From assembly GCA_007258455.2 (NCBI GenBank), contig VDFB02187456.1, positions 29,498 to 93,497 on the forward strand: DNA of 64,000 nucleotides, in the 5' to 3' direction. The notes below the pieces were generated by a model, which was given only the letters and a program-made list of their open reading frames with translations, was not told the DNA's origin and ran no database searches. Both the position numbers and the translations under genes were made by a program. This document shows positions 25,101 to 36,290 of the stretch, in pieces. Source of the DNA: Sequoia sempervirens (lineage: Eukaryota; Streptophyta; Pinopsida; Cupressales; Cupressaceae). Position 1 is the first letter of the stretch. Every line of letters starts with the position of its first letter.

Positions 25101-25918
25101 GAATAGAAAAAAATAGCACAAATAGGTTATGAAACTAAATGTCTTAGTGAAACCTCCTTTAACCATTTAAAAAAACTATGCATGGATTCTACAATGTTCT
25201 CAAGAAAGTTATATTTAACAGTATTTTCATTATAATGGATATTAAATACTATTTCAAGGAGGCTTGCACCCACTTCTCGATTGCTATCCAGTCCAAGGAA
25301 AAATGTTAGCATGGAAATAGTATCCTGAACCCATGGTCTAAAAAATACAAAATCATAAGGAGGCTTATGATTACTTTTCAATAAGTTTCAATGACAATCC
25401 TGAACTATTTTATTTAGAAAATTATTTTTCTCCCTTTCATTTGTTGCTTCATAATCACTAGCAAGCTTTTCAAGGTCAATGTAGATGTTTCCAAATTCTT
25501 CAATTGTAAACCCCATCACATTTCCAAATTCTTCTATAGAAATGGATAACATTTCTTATTTGCTATATTTATTAACAATTACTCTTTTGTTATCATCATA
25601 ATTGTGGTCACAGACCATGATAAATTTTGGGCAAGGGAAAACTTCATGTAACATCATGTGCCCTAATACACTTACCCACAGTGCACTGATACTATTAATT
25701 GGAATTCTTTGGCTATTTTGCATTTGATTTGTAGCCTTATTCTCACATGAAAATATAAGTTTTGAGGTAAGTCTACCATATATTTTAAGATCATAAATAT
25801 CATGGTATTCATCAGTGAAACTTAGGGTTTTAAGCACTCTAGCATAATCTAATTTTCTATCTTATTTTTCTTTTCCTTTCCCAAAAAAATTTTAGGGTCT
25901 ATTAGTGGTGGTAGACAT
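22164..25918 (-). pseudogene. Large decayed gene of unknown, probably transposon-borne, family
   Basis: An ATG at 25,918 (MSTTTNRP) opens a frame that runs to 25,127 with a few stops, through a globular part: YDLKIYGRLTSKLIF, LGHMMLHEVFPCPKF and FVFFRPWVQDTISM. After frameshifts it continues to YDWTTKIRMHDSRRNY (about 25,000). Next come an acidic segment near 24,230-23,960 (NEYEETNDECDDDREEK), a strongly charged Lys/Glu-rich coiled-coil-like stretch (23,280-22,680), and a clean 169-residue C-terminal frame (22,673-22,164). I do not recognise a named domain. The layout (globular N-terminus, acidic middle, coiled-coil C-terminus) resembles the gene at 42,302-46,464, so both may belong to one class of element-encoded proteins. 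Many stops and shifts rule out function. Confidence 0.5.
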
Positions 25919-28892
25919 GCTTGTATAGTGTGAATTCCCTCTTAAGTCCTTAATTTTTCTTAATTCTCTCAAGTTCTCAACCCTAAACCCAAAGTTTGAA
26001 AAAAAAAAAATTTTAAGAAATGATAAAATGTACGAATTATGTATTTCACTTACCTAGATTTTGATTCTTGAAAATATTAATACTGACAGGCATGGACTAG
26101 CTTTGCTGGAACCCAAAATCCCCTTGGTGCATTGCAATGAGAAATCTGAAATCTCTCTATGTGTTGACCCTCTCACATAAAAATAAAATCACTTAGCAGT
26201 AGAAAGTTAAAAAAAATTTTATTTTTTAAATATTAAAGTGAATGAAACATCAACATGTTATCTCTGAACTACACAATTAGTACAAGGAATTTTTGTACAA
26301 ACACTTAGAAATAAATTGAACAGTTGTCCTGCATTGATGTACCTTCTATTTATTGATTACTTTCGAAGAGAGGCACTGTCAATATCATTCAAATGTTCTA
26401 TCTCAAAAAAATTCTTGACCGTTGATCTTTGTAAATCTAAAGGTTATAGGGTGATTTTGGAGGTTTAATTTTGTAAGCCTAGTGCTCTGTTCATTTCATT
26501 CTGGAATGCAACTACAACCATCCATCAAACGTTCATTGAATGGTCAAGAAATTTATGATATAAACAATAAACACATGTTTTAAAAAAAAAATAAACTTTA
26601 GTGCACTAGGATACACAATCCTCATGAGATTTTCCTTCGATAGAAAAATCGTTGGAGACATTGAGATGAGTCCACGTGTCCATTCCGTAGTTTCACAAGT
26701 CACATATAGATCTATTTGAAGCATCCTACAAATTTAAAAGCAAGACATTGATTGACACCTATAACATTAATTGACACATGTCCCCTTTTTACGGTTCCAT
26801 GGTAATTAATTTAACCTTTATAAAACTATCCATGGACTCGTGGAACCATAAAGTGTGGGCTCACTTAAGCCATTTAATTAAGCACATGTGGAATCTTCTT
26901 CTTAAGTGAGCGCTAGGTAAAAGGCTAAAGCCTCCAAAATCTCACTTATCACATAAAATCCAATAAATATTGATTTGACAACATTCTATTTCCATTTTTA
27001 GTGGTCTTTGTCAATTTGATGGCAACTTTCTTTTTTCATTTGTATTGCTTTATGTTTAAAATCTGCACTCAAATATTTCATAAATAGATAATACCTAATT
27101 TTTTGAAGGAAAAATCTAGATTTTTCTAAGTTTATTTCATTCCATTATAATTTATTTACCACTTTTTATTAATTATTTAATCCAGCCTCATGCAACTAGA
27201 ACTTTCAACTTGCATCCTATGCATGCACAAACACATACTATGTAATATATTAACATATATATATTTCTATCAATGTAATCATTGAACCTCCTTTAAAGTT
27301 TATGTGCAAGTTCTACTACTAGAGACATTAATGCTATTGCTAATTAGTTGTATAATTTGAATAGACACTGAACACACAAAATAATTATTTACTGTAAATG
27401 AATAACAAAGAATAACACATCCACTTTCTTTTATTACAACTAAATTACAATGTTACATTATTACATAGCTTTTTAAAGATGAGTAGAGCATGCAAGCTCT
27501 TGTTTTGTATAAATGATACATGTAACTTTACATTAGACACAGTTGATTCTAAACTGGTAGCAGTGGCAATGGGATACAAGCCATGTTCTCAAACCATGCC
27601 CTCAAGGCTTTCCGACCATGGTTTGGATCTTGGGATCTCAAATATGGTTCTGCATCTATAAAAAAATTGTAGTCTGGTTCTGAATCCCACTATGGTGAAG
27701 TACAATCCAATAGTTAAAAATATTTTATACAAGATATATTGCATAATATGCTCAATCTGATGCACCAAAGCAACTTTCTTTGAAGAAAATGTGGTTGCGG
27801 TACTATGAATTAATTCCATATGTACATCCAAAGCGAGTGATTGGATAACTTGATATTGAAAACTACACAGGCGTACTGTACATGATGATGCCATTAATCC
27901 AGTGATCAATTGATATAAGATTTGTAATGATTTCATATTGTTTGAGTGGCGTGCTTGATAGCTTGTCAGCTTGAGGTATAGTGTGCATGTAGCCAGAGGT
28001 CAATCAAAATAAGCATTGTTAGTGTAAGTGGATCTCACATGATTGAAGTTGGTTACTTGGTTAGCACAAAAAAGAGAAATTATACCTCGCATGACTCATG
28101 AGTAAATAGGGATCAAGATGGTGAGTTGAGAGCTCATAAATAGCTCACTTCAAGAGGAACCACATTATCAATTTATCAAATCAATTGTGGTTCAGTATCA
28201 ATTTATCAAATCAAACATTTTGCTCGCTTCAAGAGGAACTTAATTTTGAATCTTTTAGAGATTTCCCAGGTACATATGGTGTTAATCCACAGTTTCACAA
28301 CCACATTTTTTTCAATAAAAGACAATATGGTGGATATGTGAAAATCGATAAAAAGATTGAGTATTAAATGGTAGGTAGATTACTTCAAAGAATTGAAAAG
28401 ATAGAGAATTAAATGGCTTGGTGTAGCTTAATCATTATCAATGTCCACTAATAAGTCACAATAAATTTCACTCACTTATGATCAAAACTATATGTTGATA
28501 ATTAGTCTTAAAAACCACATTTTATATTGCAAATCAAAAAGGGTTTACAAGAATGGATCCATGAGAAGTATTTTAATTTAAGTAGCTAAAGACTGAAGTA
28601 CATAGCCAGCCTAGCAAAAAATCCACTAACCATGAAAAAAAAATCATAAAATACATATTACCAGAGTTGTACAATAAAATATAGACACAATTCATTACTA
28701 AAAAATTTTGTAACAATAGCAAAGGCCATGAACTGGGTTTTTGAGCAAGAGGTGAATCGAATTGAACAAAGTAAGAGAAGAGAAGAAAAGGGAATCACCC
28801 AAATCCTTCCTTTGAAACTCTAGACTATGTAATGATTCATTTGTTGTGTCACGCACCAGACCACACCTCATAAAAACCAGGGAAAGAGCTTA
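25919..28892. other. Anonymous AT-rich DNA, no gene supported
   Basis: One 115-codon minus-strand frame at 27,589-27,936 has no recognisable motif and is not annotated as a gene. A short direct duplication of ATCAATTTATCAAATCAA and CTTCAAGAGGAAC words lies at about 28,145-28,240. A copy of the repeat found at 29,412-29,840 lies at 26,405-26,548. Confidence 0.4.
26405..26548 (+). repeat. Dispersed third copy of the 29,412-29,840 repeat
   Basis: It shares the word order TTGACCGTTGAT, AAATCTAA, GGAGGTTT, AGTGCTC, GGAATGCAACTACA, CCATCAAACGTTCATTGAATGGTC with the two tandem units at 29,412-29,840. Only the second half of the 215-bp unit is represented. Confidence 0.6.
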
Positions 28893-29392
28893 CAATGTAG
28901 GAGCATCCAGTTCAACTTTGGGAAAGATTCCACCAATAGGCGCTAACCCAAATTCAAAATTGTAATGCTCAAGTGTCAACTCCAACGAAGAAAGAGAGTA
29001 AACGAAAGGTTGCAAATAGTGTATTGCCAGTGTCTTCACCAAATCTTTATCCAACAAAATGCCCATGCAATTAGACAATAAAGCAGAAGCTACCTTAGAA
29101 AATAGAGCACAGGGGTTGTTCTAAAGCCATTCCCTACCCATAATTATTCTTATAGCCTCCTCAACCTGCACACAAGGAATAGTAAAAGCCATACCCAACT
29201 TTCATCTATCATATGTATCATTTCTTCTTTCTCCCAAAAACATTTGGGTAGCATGACATGCCATGAAGACTCCATAATATCACAGTGAAATTGTGAATAG
29301 AGAAGAAAGAAAGCAAAGCCAAATATATTATAAATGATATGAGGAACATCAAGTTGGTGAAGTATATATAGAACGAAGACATCAATACTCAA
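28893..29392 (-). pseudogene. Possible coding remnant of unknown family
   Basis: Two adjacent minus-strand frames, 29,392-29,150 and 29,078-28,890, have plausible protein composition, such as HIIYNIFGFAFFLLYSQFH and FGLAPIGGIFPKVELDAPTL. A stop and a frame change separate them. I do not recognise the family, and the composition is the only support. Confidence 0.2.
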
Positions 29393-29411
29393 CGCTTGAA
29401 CATTTAATTCA

Positions 29412-29840
29412 CCACTTGATGTGACAATATTATTTCAAAAAAATTGAGTCATGACTTTAAGTGATTTAATAAATAATAAAACGTCAACCATTGATATTTT
29501 CAAATCTAACGGTTTTAGTGTTATTCTGGAGGTTTGGATTCACAAGTATAGTGCTTCAGACATTTTCTTTCGGAATGCAACTATATCCATCCATTAAACA
29601 TTCATCAAACAGTTATATCAATTTTCTAATTCGATGTGACAATATTATTGCGCAAAACTTGAGTCATGAATTTAAGTGATTTAATAAGTAATAAAAGGTC
29701 GACCATTGATATTTGGAAATCTAACGATTCTAGGATTATTCTAAAGGTTTGAATTTGCAATTCTAGTGCTCCAAACATTTTCTTCCAGAATGCAACTACA
29801 TTCGTCCATCAAACATTCATTGAATGGTCGTCGATTATAT
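29412..29840 (+). repeat. Tandem duplication of a 215-bp unit
   Basis: The anchor GTGACAATATTATT occurs at 29,421 and 29,636, giving a 215-bp period. Both units carry TTGAGTCATGA, TTTAAGTGATTTAATAA, CCATTGATATTT, AAATCTAACG, GGAATGCAACTA and CATCAAACATTCAT-like words in order. A partial third copy lies 3 kb to the left at 26,405-26,548. Confidence 0.75.
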
Positions 29841-30059
29841 TAATTTGCACTGACATTTGGCTTCAGACATAGTACTTCGCTCAGTGGCTCACTGACACAC
29901 TTCTAATAAGAACTTATAATAATATGTTGACACTTGTCCCCATTCCAGACACTTTATGAAGAAATTTGGATGTATGGAGAATTTGTCTCAAAATAGAACA
30001 ATATATAGCATTTGATATTTTTGCCACCAAGCTATGATTTTTTGTTGGCATACCAGTTT

Positions 30060-30345
30060 ATTTCGCCAATGAATTTTTTTATTGGTTTAAAATTATGTTT
30101 AATTTTCCAATGAATTTTTTTTGTTGGTTTGAAAATATTTTTTTAGTTTGAAAACAAGTTTTAATCACCAACAATAATATTTTTTGTTTTGAAAATAGGT
30201 TTAATTCACCCACGAAAATATTTTATTGGTTTGAAAATAGGTTTAATTCACGAATGATAATATTTTATTGGTTTGAAAATAGATTTTAATCACAAATGAA
30301 AATATTTTATTGGTTTTAAAAAAATTATAATTCGCCATGATTTTC
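30060..30345 (+). repeat. 42-bp AT-rich tandem repeat, about six or seven copies
   Basis: The word ATATTTTATTGGTTT recurs at 30,218, 30,260 and 30,302, exactly 42 bp apart, each followed by GAAAATAG and TTTAATTCAC. To the left the units become more diverged (AATTTTTTTTGTTGGTTTGA) and the spacing is less regular. No gene overlaps. Confidence 0.75.
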
Positions 30346-31014
30346 CACAAACTTCTAGTGATTACAAAAGATTCACTAATTGAGATTATTATTTTTCTCA
30401 AAAAAAAAATCGCCAATAAAATTAATATTTTTTTCGGGAAGTATACAAGATTTGCCAAGTTTTTACACCTTCTCTGAGGGGGGTTTCTTAAAGTTATCCA
30501 TGCTTTTTGTTTGACCTGTGACTAGTTTTCTTTTGTTGTTTTCCCTTAGTCTTAGCTTAGGAAATCTGGCCATCTCTATTGCCATCTCCACCTTTTCCAT
30601 TGTACTTTGAACAGACTGTTATCAAATTCAAGATTGATGTATCCATTGTAAACTACCCTTTCATTTACTTTGAATGGATAGTTATCTTGCAAGATTGATG
30701 TATCCATGTCAACATTCACATTTTTTGAAAAATATGAATCATTTGCAATAACCGTATTATTTTTTATCTTTATTTTATTCTTGATATTTTTAAGATTATG
30801 ATCTAAGATAGGGTTATCATGTGCTTCTATTTATTTAGTCTCAGTTGTAAAGTGTGCATTCTCCATCACACTAACAACTTCTTCCTTCATAATTGAAAGG
30901 TTCATATTTAGGTTCTATCCAAGTTAATTAGCATTAGTAGCACCTAGCACTTGGCAATGACTCTGTTCTCCTTATTGTGTAATGATAGACCCCTTTTTGT
31001 TGCACCTTAATATA
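30346..31014. other. Anonymous DNA, no gene seen
   Basis: A short duplication (TATCTTGCAAGATTGATGTATCC and TATCAAATTCAAGATTGATGTATCC-like words, about 60 bp apart) lies near 30,620-30,700. Nothing else is recognised. Confidence 0.35.
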
Positions 31015-32905
31015 CCTCTATGTATGTAGTGTAAAGTTGCAAGGTGTCATAGTTTTTGTTCTATTTGTCATGTGACCAAACCAACAGTTCCAACACGTCC
31101 AAATGAGTAGGTTTACACTAGGAAAGGTCCTTTTTTGCACCCAAGCATGCTGAAATGTTCCAAGCTACATTGCACCAATGATTTCTCTTAAGAGACCAAA
31201 GTGTGAAAAAGCATCAAACTTTGACGATCTCTTTCTCAAAAACTGTGGCACCTACTACCATTTCTTCTAAAGGTGCATGGTCATGTAGGGTCCCTCTACA
31301 ATAACCTCTCTCAATTTTTCATATCTCTAATCCATTTTCCCGTGGTGACGAGTTTTCAGTTGATAGAAAAAGTGTTAGATGCATGTAGTGTAAAGTTGCA
31401 AGGTGGTGTAATTTTTGTTATGTTCATCGTGCAACCAAACCGACAGTTCCAACATGTCTAGATGGGTAGGTTTACGTGATACAAGGTCCTCTTTCACACA
31501 CCAACATGCTGAAACATTCCAAGCTACATTGCACTGGAGATTTTTCTTAAGAGACCAAAGTGTGAAAAACTAGAAAAATTTGATGAGATATTTCTTAGAA
31601 ACCATGGCACTTACAACCATTTTTTCTAAAGAGATAGGTTCATGTAGGGCCCCTTTATAATAACCTCTCTCAAATTTTCATATCTCCAATTCATTTGCTT
31701 GTGGTAACAAGTTTTCAGTTGATGGAAAAAGTGTCAAATGCATTGAAGAGAAAGTTGCAAGGTGGAATAATTTTTGTTATGTACGTCGTGTGACCAAACC
31801 GACAGTTCCAACATGTCTGAATGGGTAACTTTATGCTAGGAAAGTTCATGTTTCACACCCCAACATGCTGGAACATTTCAGGCTACATTGCACTGGCAAT
31901 TTCTCTTAAGAGACCAGTGTGAAAAAATAGAAAACTTTGATGATATCTTTCTCATAAATCATGGCACTTACAACCATTTTTTCTGAAGGTACAAGATCAT
32001 AGAGGAACCCTCTACAATAATCTCTCTTATTTTTTCATATCTCCAATCCATTTTCCTGTGGTGACAAGTTTTCAATTGATGGAAAAAGCATCAGATGCAT
32101 GAAATGTAAAGTTGCAAGGTGGCATAATTTTCATTGTATTCATCATGCGACCAAATCGTCAGTTCCAACATATCTAAATGGGTATTTTTACGCTAGACAA
32201 GGTCCTATTTCACACACTAGCATGCTGGAACGTTCCAGGATACATTGCACTGGTGATTTCTCTTAAGAGACAAAAGTGTGAAAAAGAAGAAAACTTTGAC
32301 AGGTTCTTTCTTGGAAACCGTGGCACTTAAAACAATTTCATCTAAAGGTATAGGATCATGTAGGGTCCCTCTACAATAACCTCTTTTATTTTTTCATATC
32401 TCCAATCCATTTTCCCGCAGTGACAAGTTTTCAATTGATGTAAAAAGCATCAGTTGCATTCAAAACAAAGTTGCAAGATAGCCTAAATTATATTTTGTTC
32501 ATCATGTGACCAAACCGATAGCTCCAACACATTAGGGTGGGTGGGTTTATGGTAGGCAAGGTCCTGTTTCGCACCCCAACATACCAGATCATTCCAGGTT
32601 ACATTATATTGATGCTTTCTCATAAGAGCCCTAAGTGCCCAAAAGTGGCAAACTTTGACGAGTTGTTACTTCGAAACTGTGGCACTTATAAACATTTTTT
32701 ATGAAGTTATAAGGTCACATAGAGTCTCTCTACAATAAAATCTCTCAGTTTTCCATATGTCCAAGTCGTTCCACTATGGCAAAGATGTTTCATATGTTCC
32801 AAAAAGTGTCAGTTGCATTTAGTAAAAATTTGTCAAGAGGCATTGTTTACATTCTTCATTCATGGGGGTAAACCGACAATAACAACACGTTGGGGTGGCT
32901 ACAAA
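31015..32905 (+). repeat. Satellite-like tandem array of a 358-359-bp unit, about 5.3 copies
   Basis: The anchor AAAGTTGCAAGG (or its variant) occurs at 31,033, 31,392, 31,751, 32,108 and 32,467, with a weaker copy near 32,825, giving spacings of 359, 359, 357, 359 and about 358. Each unit repeats the same word order: CCAAACCGACAGTTCCAACA, GGTAGGTTTA, CAAGGTCCT, AACATGCTGGAACATTCCA, TACATTGCACTGG, TTTCTCTTAAGAGACCAAAG, TAGGGTCCCTCTACAATAA, TTTTCATATCTCCAATCC. Neighbouring units differ by scattered substitutions, so the array is not recent. Its length class fits plant satellites of two nucleosome lengths. Confidence 0.9.
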
Positions 32906-33912
32906 ATAAGTCCAATTTATGATTTTTAGTCAACTTAGGTGTCTTTACACTCTTATGTTTGAATGATCTACACCAAAGAACTAGTCTCCTCTGTTGATTG
33001 AACTCAATGCAATCATAAACATTTTGGTCAATATAGGAATACATTTTTTTTAGATGAAGGAAAGTGTGGGTATGAAGAATACCTATATAAATTTGAGTAG
33101 TGATCAGTCAACTAGAGGATGGGTACTTGAATATACTTTAATAAAATTATTGGAAACATAGAGTAAAATGTTTGTACTTTGTCTTGAATTAAACTTGATT
33201 GCATAACTATTATCCAAAAATATGGCATCGAAGACCACAAACACATAGTGGTGTAGGAAAGATAATAATTATCCAACAAATATAAGTGAAATGAATGTGA
33301 AGATCACCATAAAAAGGGTAATAAAAATTCCAAACATAAAATACAGTGGGAAACTAAAAAAGGTAAAGGTACATCATGATAAAAATCTTCACATCCTCAT
33401 TGTCTTCATTTTATCAATACAACAAAATATTAGGAATGAATGGATAAAAAAGCATATTATTCAATAAAGAGTGATAATGCTTAAAAACAAGAATACATAA
33501 ATCTAAAAATAAGTTATGAAGCATGGAATACACTTGTATTTTAAATATTTGAAGTAAACCATCTACAAATATCCATTGAAGCTTGTCATTGTATAATGGA
33601 GGCAACATATTATTATCAAAAAACTTGATTGGAAAAACATTTTAATCATTTGTAGTTACATCAAATAATTATTCATTTATTTAAATAATCATTTATAATA
33701 CAAATATGGACACCATCAAAAAAGTATATGTATTAACCAAATATACATATAGGCATACATCAATATATATTGATATAAGTATAATATATATACAAAAAAG
33801 CCATATAGGCTTACAAGAATGTCATATGGATATACAATGTCACATATATATAATGCAAAATATATGTTCAAAATTTCCATATAGGCATACAACAAAGGAC
33901 CCTAATAAATAG
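32906..33912. other. Anonymous AT-rich DNA, no gene supported
   Basis: Around 33,745-33,895 the word CATATAGGCATACA and relatives occur about four times in very AT-rich sequence. No recognisable coding frame was found. This stretch directly follows the last exon of the minus-strand gene at 33,913-39,064, so a downstream element end could lie here, but none was identified. Confidence 0.35.
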
Positions 33913-34721
33913 TCATTTCCCTCCAGGTGAAGAAAACAAATCACGAGCGACCTTTGATAATCAAGGAGATGGAGATGTGTATGATGGTGGTCTACTTCAA
34001 ATTCGTTCACTAGACCTCTTGTTTAATTCTTCATGGAGCCACACCTATTGCAATAAAAATTATAGACATTAATATATAGAAATTGCATTATATAAAATGA
34101 AATATTTAACAAAACAATCACTTACCACAACCAAATGATTTGTCTCCTCATTCACAACAACGAAACACTCATGTTGTGGCATTGCAAAGCCCTGTAGCAA
34201 CCATCCAAATAGAAATTAAACTACAAATTAATAATCATTTTATTTTTTAATATAGATAGCTTAAACAACAAATGTAATTTGAAATTTATTAATCTACCTC
34301 ATACCTCAATCAAAGGCATCGAGCTCACTACTACTGCAACAACACCATCCTCCATTGTCCTATCAATATCACGAGTGTCTACGTGCATCATCTAGATATA
34401 AAACAACATTATTCAATTGCCAAAACTAGAAGAGTGATGTGGGCCATGACATAACAAGGGGATTTATTAGGATTTATTATATTGTGGCTAGATTAGAGTT
34501 TAGAGTTTAAAATTTATGAGCAATATAGGTCATGTGTTCCTTGGGATATGATAATGCATCCAATTTTATTGAAAATCTTGTTTTATCATCCTTGAGGGAG
34601 ACATTATCGTGAAGACCCATGAAGATGATGATAGAATCATCATTATGGAGGATGTGAAATGGTTTGTAATTTTGTTGATCTAGGGTGATGAATTTAGGAG
34701 AGATGATTAAGGTTAGTCATG

Positions 34722-34850
34722 GGGTCGATGAAAGGATTGGTGATAGGGGTGATGGGATTAAGAAAGGGATTTATGATGGGGGTGATGAAAGGATTGGTGA
34801 TGGGGATGTTAGAAAGATTATTTATGGGGGTGACAGGTTCAATGAAAGGA
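34722..34850 (+). repeat. GGTGATG-rich minisatellite
   Basis: The block GATGAAAGGATTGGTGAT occurs twice (about 34,727 and 34,785), each followed by GGGGTGATGG- or GGGGATG-type words and ATTTATG. It amounts to about two units of 48-57 bp. The frame through it is a repeat artefact. Confidence 0.5.
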
Positions 34851-36078
34851 TTTTCAGTAGAAAGTTCCTTGGTGGAACAATGATATGGAATCATTTGATG
34901 TTAGGAGAGTTTAACCTAGTGTTCACGGGTGTAGCATCCTTATTATTCTTATCAGGAAGGTTATATTTGATGCCTTGGAATCCTTGGTTTGAATAAGTAC
35001 AAATGTGTTTGAGGAATAATTATTTGTGACTGGTAAATACTCTAACTCGATATTTCATGACCTTTTGCATACTATTTGCGATGATATAGTTACTACTTAA
35101 GAAGAAACACACAAATCTATTGTAAGGTAGCTAGGAATTATGGGGATTTTCAAATTACTCATTTTCTAGGTGTATCTAAGGGTTATTTTTGGATTGTTAG
35201 ATTATCAAATATTAAAGTATACAAACCCAAAGAACTACAAAGTACATTGAAAACTAAAAGAAGAAATGAGTATACCAATCAATCGCTAAAGCTTCCATGA
35301 TTCATCTTCGTAGCACCTTCTAACTTGTTGATTGTTGCCCTCAGATCGAATGTATGAGCAATTCTTTGACTATGCCAATGTCCTAAACAAGCTTTGAAGG
35401 ATTTGAAATAAATGTCTATGCCTATGAGAAAATGACTAAAATTCCTATGCCAGGAAATGCCTAAAACTTAATGAAATCAAAATACGAAAATAAATGTTGC
35501 AATATCTAAGGATGAGTGTGAGTAGTCGAAAATGTGAGAAAATTTGTCATTTTATAGAAAATGCAATTTTGGACGAACGGACGATATTGAAAGTTGACGG
35601 AAGCCTAAAATCAGAGGACGAGATTTAATGTGACAAATCCTAATCAGGGTTAGGGAAAAATCATTAAATGAGTGGTCGAGATGTCATTTAGAAAATCAAA
35701 TCGGCGGTGGAGAATAAATGAGATAATTAGTCAAAAAAACAAAGATTTTCAAAAATCAAGAAGATAAAGATTGCTTGATTTGTAAGATTTGAAAAATCAA
35801 TAAGATAAGAGTTGAACTGAAAAGCAGATTTGAAAAATCAAGAATTTGCTCAATTACTTGATTTTTGGAAGAAGATTACCATTTTGAATTAAATAAATTC
35901 AAAATATGGATTTTGTGTGATAATAAATAATTAATTTTTAGATTATTTACTAAAATGAACTGACAGTCAAGAAAGTGATATCATTTTAAATAATTTCATT
36001 TATTTAAAATGAGGGAAATGTTAAATTTGGCAATTAAATAATTAAAGATAATTATTTAATTTAGAGGATATGATTAAT

Positions 36079-36290
36079 AATTAAATAAATTAATAAATTC
36101 ATTTAATTATGAGAATTAGTGACATATTAAATAAATAAAATTCCTTTATTTAATAATCAGGAAGAATAAATGAATAAAGGTAATTAAATAAATTAATAAA
36201 TTTATTTAATTGTAAGAAGATAATAGACCATTAGTTACGTATTGAATAAATAAATAAAATTTATTTATTTAATAATCATGAAGAATAAAC
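36079..36290. repeat. AT-rich palindromic tandem repeat of about 103 bp
   Basis: AATTAAATAAATTAATAAAT starts at 36,079 and again at 36,182. Each unit also holds TTTATTTAATAATCA followed by GAAGAATAAA. The units are full of complementary AAATAAATT / AATTTATTT words and could fold into hairpins. Such stretches are common in plant LTR U3 regions, so it may belong to an LTR inserted in the intron. Confidence 0.55.

Noticed and set aside
31015..32905. CRISPR-like or gene-family interpretation of the regular repeats
   Set aside because: The whole unit is repeated without unique spacers and without a conserved frame, which is a tandem satellite.
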